Shown: positions 23,539 to 35,214 of the stretch, piece after piece
Position numbering within the stretch: position 1 is the first letter of the stretch
Layout: every line of letters begins with the position of its first letter
DNA from: Anarhynchus alexandrinus
Taxonomy: Eukaryota > Chordata > Aves > Charadriiformes > Charadriidae
Reading direction: 5' to 3'
DNA: 64,000 nt
Assembly: GCA_008711295.1 (NCBI GenBank)
Contig: VUYV01000608.1
Coordinates: forward strand, 133,724-197,723
Made by a program: the position numbers and the translations under genes
The notes under the pieces: model-generated
Seen by the model: only the letters and a program-made list of their open reading frames with translations
The model's database searches: none
Told to the model about the DNA's origin: nothing

Positions 23539-25209
23539 GTATGATACAGAAATCTCTGTTTTATTTTTCTTATTGAGACTCTTAGCTCAACATTGTTCTC
23601 TACATTTCCTTCATTTAATAAAATATTTATTTCCATTGAAAACTTACATTATTAAGATCAATAGTCATAGGGGATTTAATTATTGAAATGTTTGATAACA
23701 GATGTGTGCATTTTGTTTAGTCAAAAATTTATAAACTTGTTTTTCAAACGTACCATTAAGTGACCATTAAATTGGATTTATGCTCTGAATTTGGAACCTT
23801 GCTGACAGGCTTAACGTGCTTATACTCATCCATACTGATGACTCTTCAGTCATTACTTTATTAATAATTTGAGAAATCTGAAGGTGTATGTTTCTGATAG
23901 TAAACTTTTCAGTCTGTTCATAAGAAATTCTCTGCTACTTATACAGCTGTGTTTTGGAAGAACTTTTTTTTTGTCGTTAGTGAGTGGTGAGAAAACTGAG
24001 CAGGGAAATGCACATTGATGTATAGTTTCACTAAATGAATATCTCCCTGCCTGAGTTAAAGTTATAATGTTGCTTGAATTTTTTTGCATCAGAGCTATTA
24101 TTTATCTCCAAAGAGGTGAACTTTGTTTCAAGTGTGCCCTCAATACTGACAGCATTGTAACAGGTGTGTGAAATTCTCAGTAATAACTGAAGGCAGTGTG
24201 CTGTGATGGACCTATTTTTATGAAGTGATCCTGGAGCTCAGGAAGAGCACTGGGGGAGACCAGCCAAAGGACTAGTGCTGCAGCCTGCTGTGAAGCTCGG
24301 GAGCTTGTACTACCCAGCAAGATAAAGTGGTGCCTTACTGAGTGACCTCTATCAGATGCTGTTTGGACTGTGTGAGAAAGTCCACTTAGATGCAGAACAT
24401 ACACAATGATGTGGAGTGCTACTGAGTTTGTGCAGTTAAAAAAAAAAGTGCTTGTGCTTATTGTAGCTGTTCTGAAATTTGTCATATTGTGTCAGAAATG
24501 CCTGAAAGGAAACTATAGAGGAAATTCAAGAGTTGTGTTCTCTCAGAAAGTAGAAAAAGGCTAGTAGATAAAAGATCAGCTTTTTAGCATAGCCAAGGAC
24601 TAGAGTTATATATTGTCAAGAACAGTCATTAAAACCTCTTTACATGAAAAAACTGAGCAGCCTAGGTATACCATATTTTTCAGGTTTTTAAGTAATTGAA
24701 CATTGAGCGGTTTAAAGTCTAGTTGAACTTGCAGTGTAAGAATGGATTATTATCCTTTGATTTTTGTAAATCTTGATTATACACTGGAAGACTAAAATTG
24801 TGTCTCTTTGGAATCTTAACTACCTGAAATTGCATAGACAAGGCCACTGTTGTAATAGTTACCTTAATGAAAATTTTCTCTTAAGAATTGTAATTTTTGG
24901 AGAAAATAAAGTAATGCTGGGTTATATGAGAAACAATATTGAAAAAACCATTGTGCTATTTACTTGTATGTGGTCATCTAATTCTTAGGCTTAGAGCTGT
25001 AGAACCCTTTCTGAAGGTATGGTGGAAATGGAGTCTCTTAGAAGACTGTATGGACTGTAGACAATAGAGTAGGCAAGGATAGGCAAAGTTTATTTTGTCT
25101 ACTGAGGTGTTTTGAAATAAGCTGGTTCTAATGCATTTCATGTTTGCATGTACAAAAATCTTAATGAGGCAATTTAAGAGTCATTACAGTTGCCCTTAGT
25201 CATGGAGGA

Positions 25210-25850
25210 TGGATGAAGTTCCAGAAAATAGCAGATGGGCAAACAATATTTTTGAAAAAGGATGTATATAGGAGCAAGGCAGGAAAGGTGGATCCAGGTT
25301 TAATAGGTTTAAGGAATGATTCTACAGGCTTTTTGTAGCTCCTTGAAAGCGATTAAGGAGCCAAATAATAGCCATCATAGTTGTTGATGACAGTTTTGTC
25401 AAACTTAGTTTCTTTCTTATGTGTTAATAGTCCTTGTGGTAGGAAGAAACAGTAAATGCGATAAATTCTGACTTCAGTAAAGCTTTTGGCATGGTTTAAC
25501 AGGCTATCTTTTGAGATAATAGTTAAAGTTTCTAAAAAAAAAATGCATCCTAGTTTGAGTAATTAGTGAAAATATCCTGATGAACTTATAAATTAAACCA
25601 TGGGAGGAGAATGGTGTGCTGCTGCTTCAGAAGCTAAGACTAGAATGAAGCCTTGAGCAGTTGGTCCTGCTGAACTACGGCCTGCTCATTAATTACTCCA
25701 AGTACAGTGTCTTGCACTTCGGTTGTACTTCAGTATAGGAGTTGAATAGTTAAGAAGTGGTTTCTCAGAAAAGATCTGGGTCATTTTTGAATCTCAAGAT
25801 GAGTCAACCGTGTCATGTTAATACATGAAAAGAAACACCTTATTGACATA
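25210..25850 (+). mobile_element. Highly decayed CR1-like ORF2 relic
   Basis: The region resembles plus-strand CR1 reverse-transcriptase DNA: a GACTTCAGTAAAGCTTTTGG block (the palm motif usually read as YLDFSKAFD), later GTGTCTTGCACTTCGG (VLHLG-like) and AAAGATCTGGGTC (KDLG-like), in the right order and spacing. The frame is destroyed by many stops and indels. Boundaries are uncertain. Confidence 0.5.
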
Positions 25851-26427
25851 AGTGTGGTGTAAAACTGTTCTATCCTACTTAGCCTGCATAAGGTTTTGCT
25901 GGAGATATTGTCAAATTTCAGGTACTACAGTGCAAAAAATTGTAGAATTTAAGTGCTTAGAGATTGACAAGGAAGAACTAAGGCTTGAAAAGAAATGAAG
26001 ACTAATAGACAGATTTGGTGCTGCTTAAAGGAATTGAACACTTAATTGGGAAACAAAATTTTCCTGTGTTTGGAGGCAAATGTAAAAAAAGAACATAATA
26101 TTTTGTGCCTGTATAAGATGTATTAGACATACACTATAGTAATTGCCTTAGCAAAAATGTTTTAAATGTTTTCCTAAGCACCAGAATAGCTGTACATGGG
26201 CAGTCTCCCTTATTGAAGGTCTTTAAAGGCAGCATAACTGTCTTAAATGACTTAAATGTTTGGGTGTTTTTTTTCCCCTCTTATACACCTTGCAACAATG
26301 TAATAGACTTGAGGATTTATGTCCCTACCAAACCATTTTGTTGTTAAACATGCCCTTAATTCTAGCCACTGGGATTGTGAAGCAAGTATCTGCTGCGATG
26401 AGATTTGTGTTATGATGTTCCAACTGT

Positions 26428-26464
26428 AGCAGGTTTTGTGCTTCCCCTAGGGGGGAAACCTGCT
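26428..26464. repeat. 37-bp imperfect palindrome
   Basis: AGCAGGTTT at the left pairs with AAACCTGCT at the right, and the inner TTCCCC pairs with GGGGAA, giving a compact hairpin. No flanking structure identifies it as a microRNA or terminator. Confidence 0.6.
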
Positions 26465-29334
26465 GAAATCTGAACTGTGGAATAGCGCATACTGTTAAAT
26501 CCAGGTTTTGTGATTATTGTCCTCCCAGCCCCCTCCAGAAACTGGAAAGTTTATCCTATAAAAGTGTGCTTATTTTCCTACCAAGAAGTCCACAATAAGA
26601 AAGACTAATTTACCGGCTAAAGGGTAGTGTTGTCCCTGTATCTTTCTAAATTTTACATAAAGATGCATGTGAACCTATAATTTAATGATGAAGTTGCAAC
26701 TTTAGTTTTTATTCTCACGTGCTAGTAGACTGCCAGTAAAACAAGGACTTGTCCGTGACCCTGCAGCAATGACAACAGGTGCATTATCATGGCAAGATCA
26801 CTAATGTGTTGAAAGGAAGAATGGCCTAATTTTGGAATTCTCACCATAGACATAAGTGCATGTTCTCAGCTGAACTGTGCTAGATAATGCAACTCTTCTC
26901 CAGTACAGTCTGGGGGTCACAGTATGTAGTGTTACTGAACAGAACCTGATATAGTGTGGGTTACTTTGTTGGTTTTCCAAGTGGCCCAGATGTTGAACAC
27001 TTACGACAAAGCCAGCTGTCTTCCTTCAGATTTTTTGTCTCGAGTATCATGTGAGAGTCAGAGTTGTTTGACCTTCAGTATACGAAGGCCACATCTTACA
27101 TTTACTACCAGTATTTAAAAGCATAGTTGCATATATTGATATATTCATGCTAGTTTATGTGAAACTGAAACAAAACTTCTCACTGTCTCTGTCACCTACA
27201 GTAAATGTTACCTTGTATTTCATTAGTTAGAATGCTGCTTCCACATTATAGTTGTAAAGGTGTGTAATTTTGAAGAGTGGTAGTTCAGTGTTAGCTTTGT
27301 TTGCTTTTCCTAGTATATCTGAATGTCTTAGTTTAGCTTTCAAATATCTATGAAAATTTTTACAGTAAACATATCTTGTACATATTATTAGCCTTAATTC
27401 TTTCTTATTCAGTTTTTTTTCCTTCATATACCTGTAAGGCAATACCTGTCCTTCAATATTTTGAAATTTAATTAAAATTATGAGGATAAAGTGTTATATA
27501 TTGCCAGTTTATATTCCACATACTGGCTATGTGTAGTACATGAATGTTTTTATCCTGTAAAACTTAATGCATTTTGGTTTCAATAATACGCTTCTTTTTT
27601 AGGTACTTAGGGTTTTTTTTTATATTTGGTTTTAATGAACCCAAGAGCATAATGATTCTGGTACAGCGTGTGTTTAATCTAATGATTTGTTTTGCTTGCT
27701 CATGCTTACTAGAGATTGGAGGAAACTTGAGTTTAGTATATCTGATTTTGTTCACAGACAGCTTTTTTTAACAGAAACTGTCACTTTTTAGAATTCCAAG
27801 GCTGATGCCCAATTCAATATTAGTTCACTTACCAGATATAAGCAGATTGGCATACCAGATGCACTTTGAGGTTATTTTAGCTCTATTCTATTGCTTGCCA
27901 GGCTGGTAGGACTGTAGGTGATAAGAATGGGACAGTTTTTTTTCCTTGCTTGCAAATTGTTAGCCTAGGAAGTAATGTCATTCAACCCTATTTCTTTTAC
28001 TTTAATGATATATTTTGCTGTAGTTACTCTGGGCCAAATAAGTATTTTTCCAGCTGACCCTTTGATGGTATATGTGAGAGTTGCTTGAGAGTGGGAATAT
28101 AATGCTCCCCTAAAGTGATTAAGGATTGTATTACAAGAACTTTCTACACAGCTGACTTTGGGAATGACTTTTTAGCAATGTGTGCTTGGGTATATACATA
28201 GAATAGGGGTATACAAGCTTAGGTTGCTTGAGGACTTTTAATTGGACATAGCCTAGTTCTGCTTTTGCCTTCCTACTTCTGGATCAAAAGACTGAAGTTT
28301 GTAATCCCCATAGGTATTGTATCAGGGAAAGTTAGAGCTACAGATTGCAGTTTTCCTGTTCACAGCAATCTGTTTTCTTTTCCATTCTTTATTTTTCCTG
28401 GAACCTTATTTGACAGTTTTATTTGTTTTAATCTCAAGTACAAAAAGATGATGGGGGAGGGGGGGAGGGGGAGAGATTCAAGACAGTGAGTGATAAACAG
28501 GAAAGGAACGTTTATCCTTTCAGTACTAGGGACTAGCAAAAAAAAAAAAGATTCCATTTGAAAAGGACTGAAGGTGCATACCTTTTTCTTATTTGCATTA
28601 AATACTGAGTTTTAGGTGTGCATTGGCAAAGCAGCTAACAAATGTAAAACAAGAGCTCTTAATGCTAGTAATCGTGTAAGAAGTATGTGTACACGAGGGA
28701 GCAGTCTTTTGAGCTGTTTGCTGTGATCTGTAGTGCCATCTGTAGGTGGGACAGTTTGTGTTTGGGAAATATGTGGTGAAACTTGAATCACTGGTAGAAA
28801 TCTCTACCTAACTGAGCAGTGTCTTGCTAAGGAGATAGTTGTCTTGTGACATTCTCTCTTTTTTTTTTAATCTGTAGGGTATGTTTTAATATTGTGATCG
28901 TTTTAATTGAAGCTAAGGAACAAACACTTTAAGTTCTCTGATTTAAATGTAGCCACATTAATTTCATCTTAGATGTTGAAAAAACCCACACTGAACACTG
29001 AAAAGAAATGTTTTGTCATAGGAGGTGGAACTTGATCTAGAGTGTCTTACTCTTTCTCACAGTTGGGCTAACAGATCTCTGTAGTTAGTGAGTAATGGTG
29101 GCTGAAGTACTTTGGTCTGATCTGTGGTTTCCCCATTTATCTGGACATGCCTATGTGTTTAGTGTCTGGCATGTAGGGAGACTGTCTGGCTCACTGTCTT
29201 CTAAGGCCTTTTGCCAAGTTCTTTTAATAAAAAGAAAGCAAATGAGGAAGTAAGGAAAATAGCTAAAATCACAGACATGTCAGCTAAATTTGATGCCAAG
29301 GCAGGTTCAGGCTCACCTGTGAGGTTGATCAGAT

Positions 29335-29870
29335 TGCAGAGGGTTTCAACCAGCTGAGCCATGAAAACCTCCAAGGATGGGAACTGTGAAACCTTTCTGG
29401 CCAATCTGTTCCAATGCCTGACTAACCTCATGGTGAAAAAGCTTTTCCTTATTTCTGATTGAAATCTCCTTTTCAATTTATTGTGGTTTCTCATGTCTTT
29501 CCGTCCTGCAACATGGACTTGGCTCTGTCTTCTGGGTAACCTCATTGTAGGTACTGGAAGGCTGCTTTTAGGTTCCACTGAACTTTTTTCTCACAGCTAA
29601 AATAAGCCCCGTGCCCCTGGCGAGTCTTCCAGCCCCATCACCATCTTGATGGCCCTCTGCAGAACTTGCTCCAGGTTATCAATATCCCTGTTATATTGGG
29701 GGCCCCAAAATGGAATGCAGTATTCTAGATGCCTAATTAGAAGTGCCAAGCAAAGGGGAATAATAGTTTTGCTTGATACTACTGACTGTTTCTGCTAATG
29801 CATCTCCTGTTAGCCTCCTGTGCTATTAAGGCATGCTGCAGGTTTGTGTTTGGTTTGTTCAATATCTATA
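29335..29870 (-). mobile_element. CR1 fragment, ORF2 C-terminus and 3' region
   Basis: Minus-strand reading gives the CR1 ORF2 C-terminal pattern: KLKRRFQSEIRKSFFTMRLV, HWNRLARKVSQFPSLEVF. Further right on the + strand, the phrases CTTGCTCCAGGTTATCAAT and GGGGCCCCAAAATGGAATGC are the complement of the CR1 segment encoding the QFWAP block. Frame broken; both ends truncated. The exact left end is uncertain. Confidence 0.75.
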
Positions 29871-32783
29871 AAAAGACAAATAATAGTCAACATAAGTATT
29901 TTGAAAAGGTATAGAGTTGAGCTAACCTAATTTTAATCTAGAATATGGGAACTGGTTTTGTTTACAAAGCAAGCGGTAATGTCTTTTTAAACTTTAAATT
30001 TTGATAGTTTTGTGTAACTTCCTAATAATAATAGCTGACATAATCTAGAGGAAAGAACTTTGGATGTATGGTTTCTAGGGGAATAAAAAAACCTGTTTAA
30101 TCAGTAGCAGTTTGTATTCAAAATGGAATGATGCATCAAGCAGTTAATCGGGATCTTAGAGGAAATCTCAGAAGGAGATACTTGCGTATGTAGAATGCAT
30201 TATTAAAGTGGCAGGATACTCTAGTTCTGTTTTTCTGGTTCTAAATTTTGTTGACTGCAATATCCTCACCTGGCCATTACAAATGCAGTCAATTGTACCT
30301 GTTGTAATAACAAGCTGTTCCTGGGAAAATCCCAGACCTATTGCACTGTCCTCAAATACCTTCTTTGCCTTAATATTTTTATAAAGATTCGATACTGGCT
30401 AGCTTGATGACAGCTATGTCTGATTGTTGTACTCCCTGTTATCATACTGTTCCTTTATGCTTCTATCTGTACGTGTGTATTGCCCATTACTTATATCAGC
30501 TCATTTTCTGCAGAAATGATGTGCTTGTTTTATTTGAGCACCTAATAGCGCATAGTCTTGCATCACTCAGGAGCCTCGTTGTCTTCTCTCTGTTAACTTT
30601 ACAGTGGGGAAATGATATTTGGCTTGTGATGTATTTTGCCTTCAATTCTTGAAATCCAGGACATTTGTACAAATAAAAGAATGTAAGTCTTGAACCAAAG
30701 CTAAAAAAGTCTTCCAGAGGCAGCCTTCTAGTCAAACTGAGTGTAAAAGCAAACAAACCCCCCATTCTTGGTTCAGGATGCATACACAAGCAATAAAAAT
30801 CTGTTATTTCTATAAAGTTACATTTCTTAATTCAGAAGTAAAAAGAGAACTTACAAAAAAAAGATGTAAATTTGGTATCTAATTGTGTTTTTTTTTTAAA
30901 CTTGTAATAATTACATCTTGCAGACAGGTTCAAAGGTAGCTAGATAAATTAGGTTACAGCATCTTACAATTTTAATGTGTTCTTTACCAAAGGAGCTGAG
31001 AAAATACTTGCAGTGATGATAGTGCTTGATCTTTCCTGAGTCTTTGAAATGTCTCCTCAAATATGCTGAGGTTGGGCAATTGACATAGCCTTGCAAAGCT
31101 GAGCTGAGCCTGCTTCTCTGGTTGCACCTGTGACAGCTGTGTGTGTTATGCAGGTTTTCTCATAGAACCTGAGAGTGAATTAGCATTTCAATAACCATAT
31201 GCACTTTTAAAATTGTGGATAGATAAAGAAATAATTTATCTGCAAAATCAGTATTTTACAAAGCATTGTTTTCATTTGCATGATTTATTTCTATGTATGG
31301 TTTACCTGTGCATGAATTTTCCTTTATTTAGTTATCTGGTGACTTTGTAGATAGAATCTCTCACACTGGAAAAAGAATAAGCCTGTGAAGGTGCAAAAAG
31401 TGACTGCCAAACATAACCTGAAAGAATTGGTAGATAATTTGAGGCAAGAAAAAACAAATCTCTTTCCTTTGTGTTTCTCACATGAGTCATCCTTTCGTTT
31501 TTAATATCACAAATAGTGGTGAATGAAAATGCACTTTTTTGCTGCTGGCCAAACTGTATGGAATGCTTGTTGCTGATTGTTACTGAGATCGCTTGGAGCT
31601 GACAGGACAGAAAGGTTTATTTTCAATAAGTATGAATGACGCGAACAGATTGCAGTGCTTCTCACAGTAGGAGTACTGCTTCTCACAGTATCAGTAGGAT
31701 AATAGTGATTTTAATGGCTAGTAGTACTATGTGGAAATGTCTTCAGTGTGTTAAAAATGGGGCTTTTCATGCATTTCATGATTTTGATTCAAGTTTTGGT
31801 GTGTCCTTTAATATCTTTTTGTTGCTCCTTACAATACAATTTAAAGGAAAGAAGGTTCTAAGTTATTTTATTAAACTGTTGAATTCCAGTAGTTTTAGTT
31901 CTGTTTTCCCTACCTAGTTCTCATTTTGAAAGAAAACTGTTTCTTCTGAGCTCCAAAATTTAACACATGCATGCTCATTTGAGGAGTTTTAAATTTGTCT
32001 TCAAGAAGCTATATAATTGTTTCTTATAACGGTGCTAAACCTCATGAATGTTTGAGTCTTCATCAGTCTTTTTCAAATCTATTAATTTCTTCAATATGCA
32101 GTATTTCCAATGAGAAGTCTGCAGAAACTGCTTTTGGGCTAGGAATACTTACTTATGTACAGTGCTCTCTTCTTTGAGTGCTTATCCATCTGTGTGTTAT
32201 ATTTATGAAAATGTGTATTGGTATTTGCTACAATTTTTTTTTTTTTGCTCTACTGGTATGGTATGTGTGATTGGTGTCTTTTTTTTTGTGTGTGGACGTT
32301 GTGTTGTTTCTGCTTAGCTGAAGATGGGTCTTGAGAGAACTGTGCAAACAGTTGCCAGGGACGGCTTAGAATCCATCGTAGTGGTGCATTGATTGGTAAA
32401 GGGCTCTAACGTAGTTTGGTTGTCCATGCCATTCTGACTTGTGCAGTGGATGTGTTACAACTTTTCAAGCATGCTTGTTATGAGGCTTTGTGCCCTCTGC
32501 TCTGAAGTGTTTAGTGTGCTTATTCATGAGGAGCAGTCTAATCCAAGAACCCTCAACTATGAAATGCCTTTCCCCACCTCTCTGAATTGGTCTTTTTCAC
32601 ATCTCGTGGTCTGCATTGGCAACCTGAAAGAAGTTATGTGCTTTCTATGGCAAGAGTAATGGGCCTCAGGTCTTGTTAAAAGGATGATAGTGAGTGAAAG
32701 ACTCTGAAAGAGTCCCAAAGAAGGCAAGAGAATAAAAAGTTGAGGGAAGAGAAGAAAACGATTGACTCTGAACATAAGCCAGT

Positions 32784-33375
32784 TGTAGTGAGGATTAGTC
32801 GGCAGAATCTTAATCTTGAACCAAGGTGGCTGAGAGAAGTTGGTGATGAGAAAGTATCATTGATCTTTGTCCTTCATAGACAGAGCATGAGGGACAAGCA
32901 GAGTTTGTGTGTGCTATTGGGGCTCCTAAAGTGAAGTTTGTGGACTGACTGTGTGTCTTGGACTAATCATTGGAGATGTTTCTGGGCAAGACACTGGACA
33001 TGCCCCATGCCACCTTAAAATACAATTCCTCTGTTTTCCAGTGTGAGAGATGAAACTCAGGGATTGTTTTGCTTCAGCCATTTTGTATGTCGACGACACA
33101 AGCAGAGCTGTGAAAAACAACTCCTTAAAAGGAGAAAAATGTGAATCGAGTTTGTGATAGGCTAACCGTTTGTGAAAGAATGTGCGCCCTAAAGTACCTA
33201 ACCAATGGGAAAAGGGGACAGGATGTAAATACCTGGAGTTTTGTAACTTAGTGTGCTCTTTTTGAGAGGCACCCGACTCAGCTGACTCGTTTATTTTGAT
33301 CCTGAATAAGCTTTATCTTTGCTTCGAAGACTTTGTCCTCGCTACATTTTTATCTGTGAGCGAGTGTTTCTCACA
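32784..33375 (+). mobile_element. Probable solo LTR (592 bp) with CCAGT target duplication
   Basis: The segment ends TGAGCGAGTGTTTCTCACA, an LTR-type end. Before it are a CCAAT box (33202-33206), a weak TATA-like GTAAATACC (33225) and a polyadenylation-like TGAATAAGCTTTATC (33303). Taking TGTAGTGAGGATTAG at 32784 as the start gives TG...CA ends and a 5-base direct repeat CCAGT on both sides (32779-32783 and 33376-33380). No internal retroviral genes are present, so a solo LTR left by recombination fits. The 5' end is chosen by the duplication, not by family alignment. Confidence 0.55.
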
Positions 33376-35099
33376 CCAGTACCTTTTTGGATCCTTGCAC
33401 TTTGTCAGTTTCTTTGAACTTTACAGTTTTCCCAACAGAAGACTTGGGAAATCTAAGGATAATTTGTATGTGGGGTACCTTGTGTCCATTGAGCTATGAG
33501 AGTAAATTTTTTTTTCACCTTTTCTGGCAAAGAGGACAAAGCATCAGCTTAACTGGTGCTTCACTTTTCTGCTTTCTGAAGTCAGAACTTTTAAACTTTT
33601 GTCTGGGTTGAGTCTTATCAATCTGAAAGATGCGTTTTTCCCCGCTGATGCTTTGCAGCAGTGAAAACTTCACCTAGGTGTTCATAGTAAAAATTCTTCA
33701 CAGGCTTTATAGACAACGTGAAAATGAAAAGTTTCTCTGGCTTGACTTGGATATACAAGGTCAAAAATCCTGGTTTTGGTGGCTGAATGGTATAAGATTT
33801 ACCTTGAAATTCCATTCAAGGTGAATGTTTTTTGGTTGTTTTTTTTTTTTTACTAGCATTCAATCAAGCTTTTCCTCTTTAATGGCTTGGGGTTTTGCGG
33901 ATGTGGTTTGGTTTTGGGACTATTTTTTGGGGGTGTGTGTTTTGTGGTGTTTTTTTGTTTGTTTTTTAAATCAGAGAAGGATTTTGCAATATCATCCTTT
34001 CCCTCTTTGTTCTGTAAAGGCACCACCTGCCCTTCCCCCCCCAGTATATATGGCAGAGCCAGTTGCACAAAACTTAAAGGGAGTAGTGGGAATGCTCTAG
34101 ATGCATACTTACTATATTTCGCAGTTTGCTGGTGTGAAATATAATCAGTTTGGCTAGTTGTACATCTTGTGCTAAAAGCAAAATGTTGCAGATGAGATTT
34201 AATAGTTTGCAATTACTTATTAATTTTTTTTCAATATACTTCCTTGTGTGTATAGCAAAGGTGTTGGTGGGAGACCTAATAGGACAAGATAGTGGAAACT
34301 GAGTTAACTAGTTGCTTTCAGTGCCTCTACTGGGAAACGAATGTAATAAGGTTCTTATCACTGTATGAAACTGTCAATTTAGTGTTTCATAGTACATAGA
34401 AGGTTTTTTTGTGCCGAAGTGTTTGGCTTTTCCCAGCTGTACTAATTAGGCTGAGAAGACAATGCCTGTGCATACAAACTTCACCTTGTCACTGTATTAC
34501 AGCCTTACAAAAGGAAATGAAATTCTAGGTTAGTTTGAGGCTCAAAATAGCATTTCTCTTGCAATATGCATTACTCTTTCCTTGCCACTTTCTTCTCTCC
34601 CTGTTCTACATGGAATATTCCATTCATTACTGCCTAAGAAATCAGTTATTTTGCAGTCTGCAAATGCTGAAATGACGTTAGAGGAGAAATACTTGCTTGC
34701 AACCAAAACTATTTTTGAACAAACGCTTCATTTTAGAAATTGTAACCAGCTAAGAAAAGCTGGATTGAGATTTTTTGCTGTAAAATAATTTTGTATTGCA
34801 TTTCATCAAATGATTCCCTATGATGCTCGTGTTAGGTAATCCTGAAAGAGCAGTATATGAAATAGAATACGAGGAGGTACTTAACTGGTATGGAGGAATA
34901 GGATTTGACATCTTTCGTAGGATATTTTCAGGGACAAATTTAAGTTTTTCAGACGTAGATAATCAAAATAGCCTAAGAACCTTTCATGAAACTTAAAGCA
35001 TTCGTATTTTAGCTTGCCTTTTTTTCTCCATGGTGTTTCTACCTCTGAAGGGAAACCTGGCACACATTCTACTGTTTTGACTGTTAAATAAGTGTGTTC

Positions 35100-35184
35100 T
35101 TTCTCATTCTGTTGAGATGGTGTTTAGCTGTGATTGAAAATAAACCTTTTAAATGTTTGGAAAGATACCTGCTGTGCTGAAACA
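35100..35184 (+). promoter_or_regulatory. DLG1: Probable 5' UTR of the internal DLG1 alpha transcript
   Basis: This segment precedes the alternative start at 35185. It carries a six-codon upstream ORF (ATG at 35117, stop TGA at 35135-35137) and a second out-of-frame ATG at 35153 whose frame runs past the DLG1 start and stops at 35204-35206. No TATA box or CpG island is obvious. The transcription start is unknown; an upstream untranslated exon spliced to this region is also possible. Confidence 0.4.
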
Positions 35185-35214
35185 ATGGATTGCTTATGCA
35201 TTGTAACAACAAAG
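35185..35214 (+). CDS. DLG1: DLG1 alternative first coding exon, alpha form (palmitoylation motif)
   Basis: Ten codons read MDCLCIVTTK and are followed at once by a GTAAGA donor (35215). This is the N-terminus of the alpha form of SAP97 and of PSD-95 (DLG4). In PSD-95, Cys3 and Cys5 are palmitoylated and target the protein to the synaptic membrane, replacing the L27 domain. The ATG has A at -3 and G at +4, a strong start context. The exon ends in phase 0 on AAG, like exon 3, so either can join the KYRYQDED exon. Too short to be found by ORF length; identification rests on exact peptide plus splice donor. Confidence 0.93.
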
